Position numbers and translations under genes: made by a program
Shown: positions 63,566 to 64,000 of the stretch, piece by piece
How the letters are laid out: every line of letters starts with the position of its first letter
Numbering within the stretch: position 1 is the stretch's first letter
Notes under the pieces: generated by a model
Told to the model about the DNA's origin: nothing
Database searches by the model: none
The model's input: only the letters and a program-made list of their open reading frames with translations
Source of the DNA: Solirubrobacterales bacterium
GTDB lineage: Bacteria > Actinomycetota > Thermoleophilia > Solirubrobacterales > 70-9
NCBI GenBank assembly: GCA_035573435.1
Contig: DATMZR010000012.1
Location: 1 to 64,000, forward strand
Direction: 5' to 3'
DNA: 64,000 nt

Positions 63566-63571
63566 ATCGTA
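63566..63571 (-). promoter_or_regulatory. -10-like box TACGAT
   Basis: TACGAT on the minus strand is 9 bases before GTG 63556. Confidence 0.42.
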
Positions 63572-63583
63572 GATGCCTGATGT

Positions 63584-63598
63584 GGCGCAATTTGCGCC
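63584..63598. promoter_or_regulatory. 15-base palindrome between divergent promoters
   Basis: GGCGCAA-T-TTGCGCC: perfect 7-base arms with one central base. It lies 13 bases from the -10 of the minus-strand gene and 9 bases ahead of the -35 of the 60-aa gene, a good position for a shared regulator. Confidence 0.5.
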
Positions 63599-63607
63599 CA
63601 AAAACGT

Positions 63608-63635
63608 TGACACATCCGTCCCAAGCGATAAAAAT
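63608..63635 (+). promoter_or_regulatory. strong sigma-70-type promoter: TTGACA, 16 bases, TAAAAA
   Basis: A consensus -35 TTGACA (63608-63613) and an AT-rich TAAAAAT -10 stand out in this GC-rich window. They precede the 60-aa gene, which also has a perfect ribosome-binding site. Confidence 0.65.
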
Positions 63636-63667
63636 CACTACGCAAACGACACGGAGGAGACCAACGC

Positions 63668-63850
63668 GTGGCCATTCACTTGACGCCCAGCGAGCTCGCC
63701 GACGAAGTCAACATGCAGCGGCGCGAGGTGATCTCGAAGTGCATGGAGATGGGCGTCCCGATCTTCAACGGTCGTATCGACAAGACTCTCTTCCTCTCCT
63801 CGCTGCGCCAGTTTGCGCAGCAAGCCAAACAGCCCCAGGCCGCTGCCTAA
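63668..63850 (+). CDS. 60-aa conserved small protein, IF-2 N-domain-like helix bundle
   Basis: This 60-aa protein reads HLTPSELADEVNMQRREVIS, CMEMGVPIFNGRIDKTLF and LRQFAQQAKQPQAA. The helix pattern with AxELN/SKCMEMGVP-like residues recalls the small N-terminal DNA- or RNA-binding helices of translation factor IF-2. GGAGGAG 8 bases before GTG 63668 and a consensus promoter suggest high expression. Function unknown. Confidence 0.78.
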   Translation: MAIHLTPSELADEVNMQRREVISKCMEMGVPIFNGRIDKTLFLSSLRQFAQQAKQPQAAA

Positions 63851-63962
63851 TCCGGTTCGCTGAGATAGCCTTCGCTGCGGGCGGCCTCAGCCGCCTCGTC
63901 GGCGTCGCGGCGCATCCGCGCGCGATCGGCACCTGAGTCCGGAAACCAAGGAGGAGAACAGC

Positions 63963-64000
63963 ATGGAGACAGCGACCGTCGAGTCCCGTTCGGCGACCGG
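63963..64000 (+). CDS. N-terminal end of a gene cut by the window edge
   Basis: ATG 63963 follows AAGGAGGAG (63949-63957) by five bases and opens a frame that begins METATVESRSATG and runs off the right edge. Twelve codons are too few to name the product. It is on the same strand as the 60-aa gene, 112 bases downstream. Confidence 0.6.
   Translation, partial: METATVESRSAT

Overview
The window is high-GC chromosomal DNA from a free-living, aerobic actinobacterium. The gene mix suggests the Thermoleophilia (Solirubrobacterales/Gaiellales-like): many acyl-CoA enzymes, an Mce/YrbE permease, a glycosyltransferase-flippase, DGPF/ECF42 genes and a 60-residue protein with its own strong promoter. 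That placement is inference; there is no rRNA or marker gene to fix it. Genes are packed tightly, often with 1-8 base ATGA/GTGA/TGATG overlaps, and no gene-free stretch exceeds 300 bases. I see no insertion sequence, prophage, integrase or CRISPR array. A recurring feature is a TANNNT -10-like box 6-10 bases in front of the start codon of at least 17 genes without a Shine-Dalgarno, which points to widespread leaderless transcription.

Layout. 0-5.2 kb: edge of a YrbE permease, a lipoprotein, two tandem secreted glucose/sorbosone-dehydrogenase-like proteins and an aldehyde dehydrogenase. 5.2-10 kb: metE and a glycosyltransferase fused to a flippase-like membrane domain. 10-14.9 kb: a chlorite-dismutase-like protein, fprA, then BolA, CGFS glutaredoxin and an A-type Fe-S carrier. 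14.9-20 kb: DegV, a decayed zone with a truncated permease and an acyl-CoA dehydrogenase tail, and an envelope operon (hydrolase, 44-aa protein, holin-like protein, DUF3618). 20-22.3 kb: nitrilase with its TetR regulator, and a MerR regulator.

21.6-34.6 kb is an acyl-CoA catabolism region. One overlapping operon encodes enoyl-CoA hydratase, carboxyltransferase, beta-keto acid cleavage enzyme, racemase and MerR, divergent from an acyl-CoA dehydrogenase. A DGPF-ECF42-DGPF stress sigma module follows, then two more acyl-CoA dehydrogenases and a FabG-like reductase. 34.7-46 kb: a secreted phosphoesterase with a DUF11 tail, a GD-rich repeat protein, a dienoyl/enoyl-CoA reductase-like SDR, an MBL hydrolase, glpK-plsC, a cupin, a biotin-carrier domain, a crotonase and a GH3 hydrolase.

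46-52.6 kb holds biotin synthesis: bioB-bioF-bioD, then bioA on the far side of a MarR/EmrB-type efflux pair, with two clear operators between marR and bioA. 52.6-64 kb: an ECF sigma with a probable membrane anti-sigma (DUF4349), rubredoxin, NUDIX, iron alcohol dehydrogenase with SCP2, Mn-type superoxide dismutase, an SDR, a methyltransferase, a universal stress protein, a DHFR-fold reductase, tRNA-Pro(CGG), a DsbA-like thiol protein and the divergent 60-aa gene. The whole fits an aerobe with fatty/branched acid degradation, Fe-S upkeep and redox-stress defence.
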